Source: Eubacteriales bacterium (GTDB taxonomy: Bacteria > Bacillota > Clostridia > Lachnospirales > Lachnospiraceae). Taken from it: a DNA stretch of 64,000 nucleotides. The stretch lies in NCBI GenBank assembly GCA_030536575.1, contig JAUNPS010000021.1, forward strand, positions 1 through 64,000, in the 5' to 3' direction. Of the stretch, positions 63,896 through 64,000 are shown in pieces (positions within the stretch are counted from its first letter, which is position 1; the number at the start of each line of letters is the position of its first letter). Made by a program: the position numbers and the translations under genes. Below the pieces are notes generated by a model. The model was not told the origin of the DNA. It was given only the letters and a program-made list of their open reading frames with translations, and searched no databases.

Positions 63896-64000
63896 CGCCG
63901 CCGGGACGGAAGGAGCCTGGAATGAGCTTGGCGCATGGCAAGAATCGGTGTTGTGAGGATTTGGAAGGAGGGCCGCCAGAGTCGCCGGGTCGGAAGGAGC
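63896..64000. repeat. GC-rich repeat region at the window end
   Basis: CGCCGGGaCGGAAGGAGC (from 63899) recurs as CGCCGGGtCGGAAGGAGC (from 63983), 84 bp apart, with partly similar sequence between. The array begins about 60 bp after the VOC gene stop and is cut by the window end, so copy number is unknown. Confidence 0.55.

Overview
The window looks like chromosomal DNA of a Gram-positive Clostridia member, most likely a gut-type Lachnospiraceae. The reasons are the dnaA-dnaN-rlbA-recF-gyrB-gyrA / rpmH-rnpA-yidD-yidC-jag-mnmE-mnmG-rsmG origin arrangement, strong AGGAGG ribosome sites, many YesM/YesN-type two-component systems, and RbsABC- and LplABC-type sugar importers. The family assignment is inference. 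No phage, insertion sequence or CRISPR array was seen.

Layout. (1) 223-13058: a tRNA-Ser(GCU), then a catabolic locus. A twelve-gene minus-strand operon runs from 11334 to 487: sugar-binding protein, MtaA/UroD-like protein, ABC ATPase, two permeases, MBL hydrolase, Tm-1-like protein, class II aldolase, GntR regulator, RuBisCO-like protein (RLP), His-less HPr/Crh-like protein. It diverges from a plus-strand pair, a TIM-like and an RpiB-like isomerase. The two promoters each carry a copy of the same GntR-like palindrome. (2) 13267-22562: a LacI regulator, a 293-bp inverted-repeat element, an apiosidase-like glycoside hydrolase, a domain-permuted GH3 enzyme and an LplABC-type oligosaccharide importer with no ATPase of its own. 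(3) 22856-25343: plsC and an orphan AAA/PD-(D/E)XK protein. (4) 25373-44210: two RbsABC/LsrACDB-like importer operons, each beside its own YesM/YesN-type sensor/regulator pair; the second also has a UroD-like enzyme and an alpha/beta hydrolase. (5) 44244-44902: a PIN toxin-antitoxin pair. (6) 44938-63839: gatD-murT joined to gyrA, and the origin region with many DnaA boxes on both sides of dnaA.

How the genes work together. The most interesting reading is that the RLP locus imports and breaks down a branched or four-carbon sugar (acid). Known RLPs of the OiaX type decarboxylate 3-oxo-isoapionate 4-phosphate to L-erythrulose 1-phosphate. TIM-like and RpiB-like paralogues (EryH/LerI and EryI/DerI types) convert L-erythrulose 1-phosphate to D-erythrulose 4-phosphate and then D-erythrose 4-phosphate. 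Exactly that isomerase pair sits divergent from the RLP operon and seems to share its operator. The kinase and dehydrogenase genes of the described apionate routes are absent; MBL, Tm-1-like, aldolase and MtaA-like genes stand in their place, so the upstream half may be new.

A second unexplained signal is compositional. At the 3' ends of many transcription units the coding strand becomes strongly C-depleted and G/T-rich, and several of these ends run straight into GC-rich tandem repeats. Start sites were chosen by ribosome-site spacing where several were possible; functions are from motif reading only.
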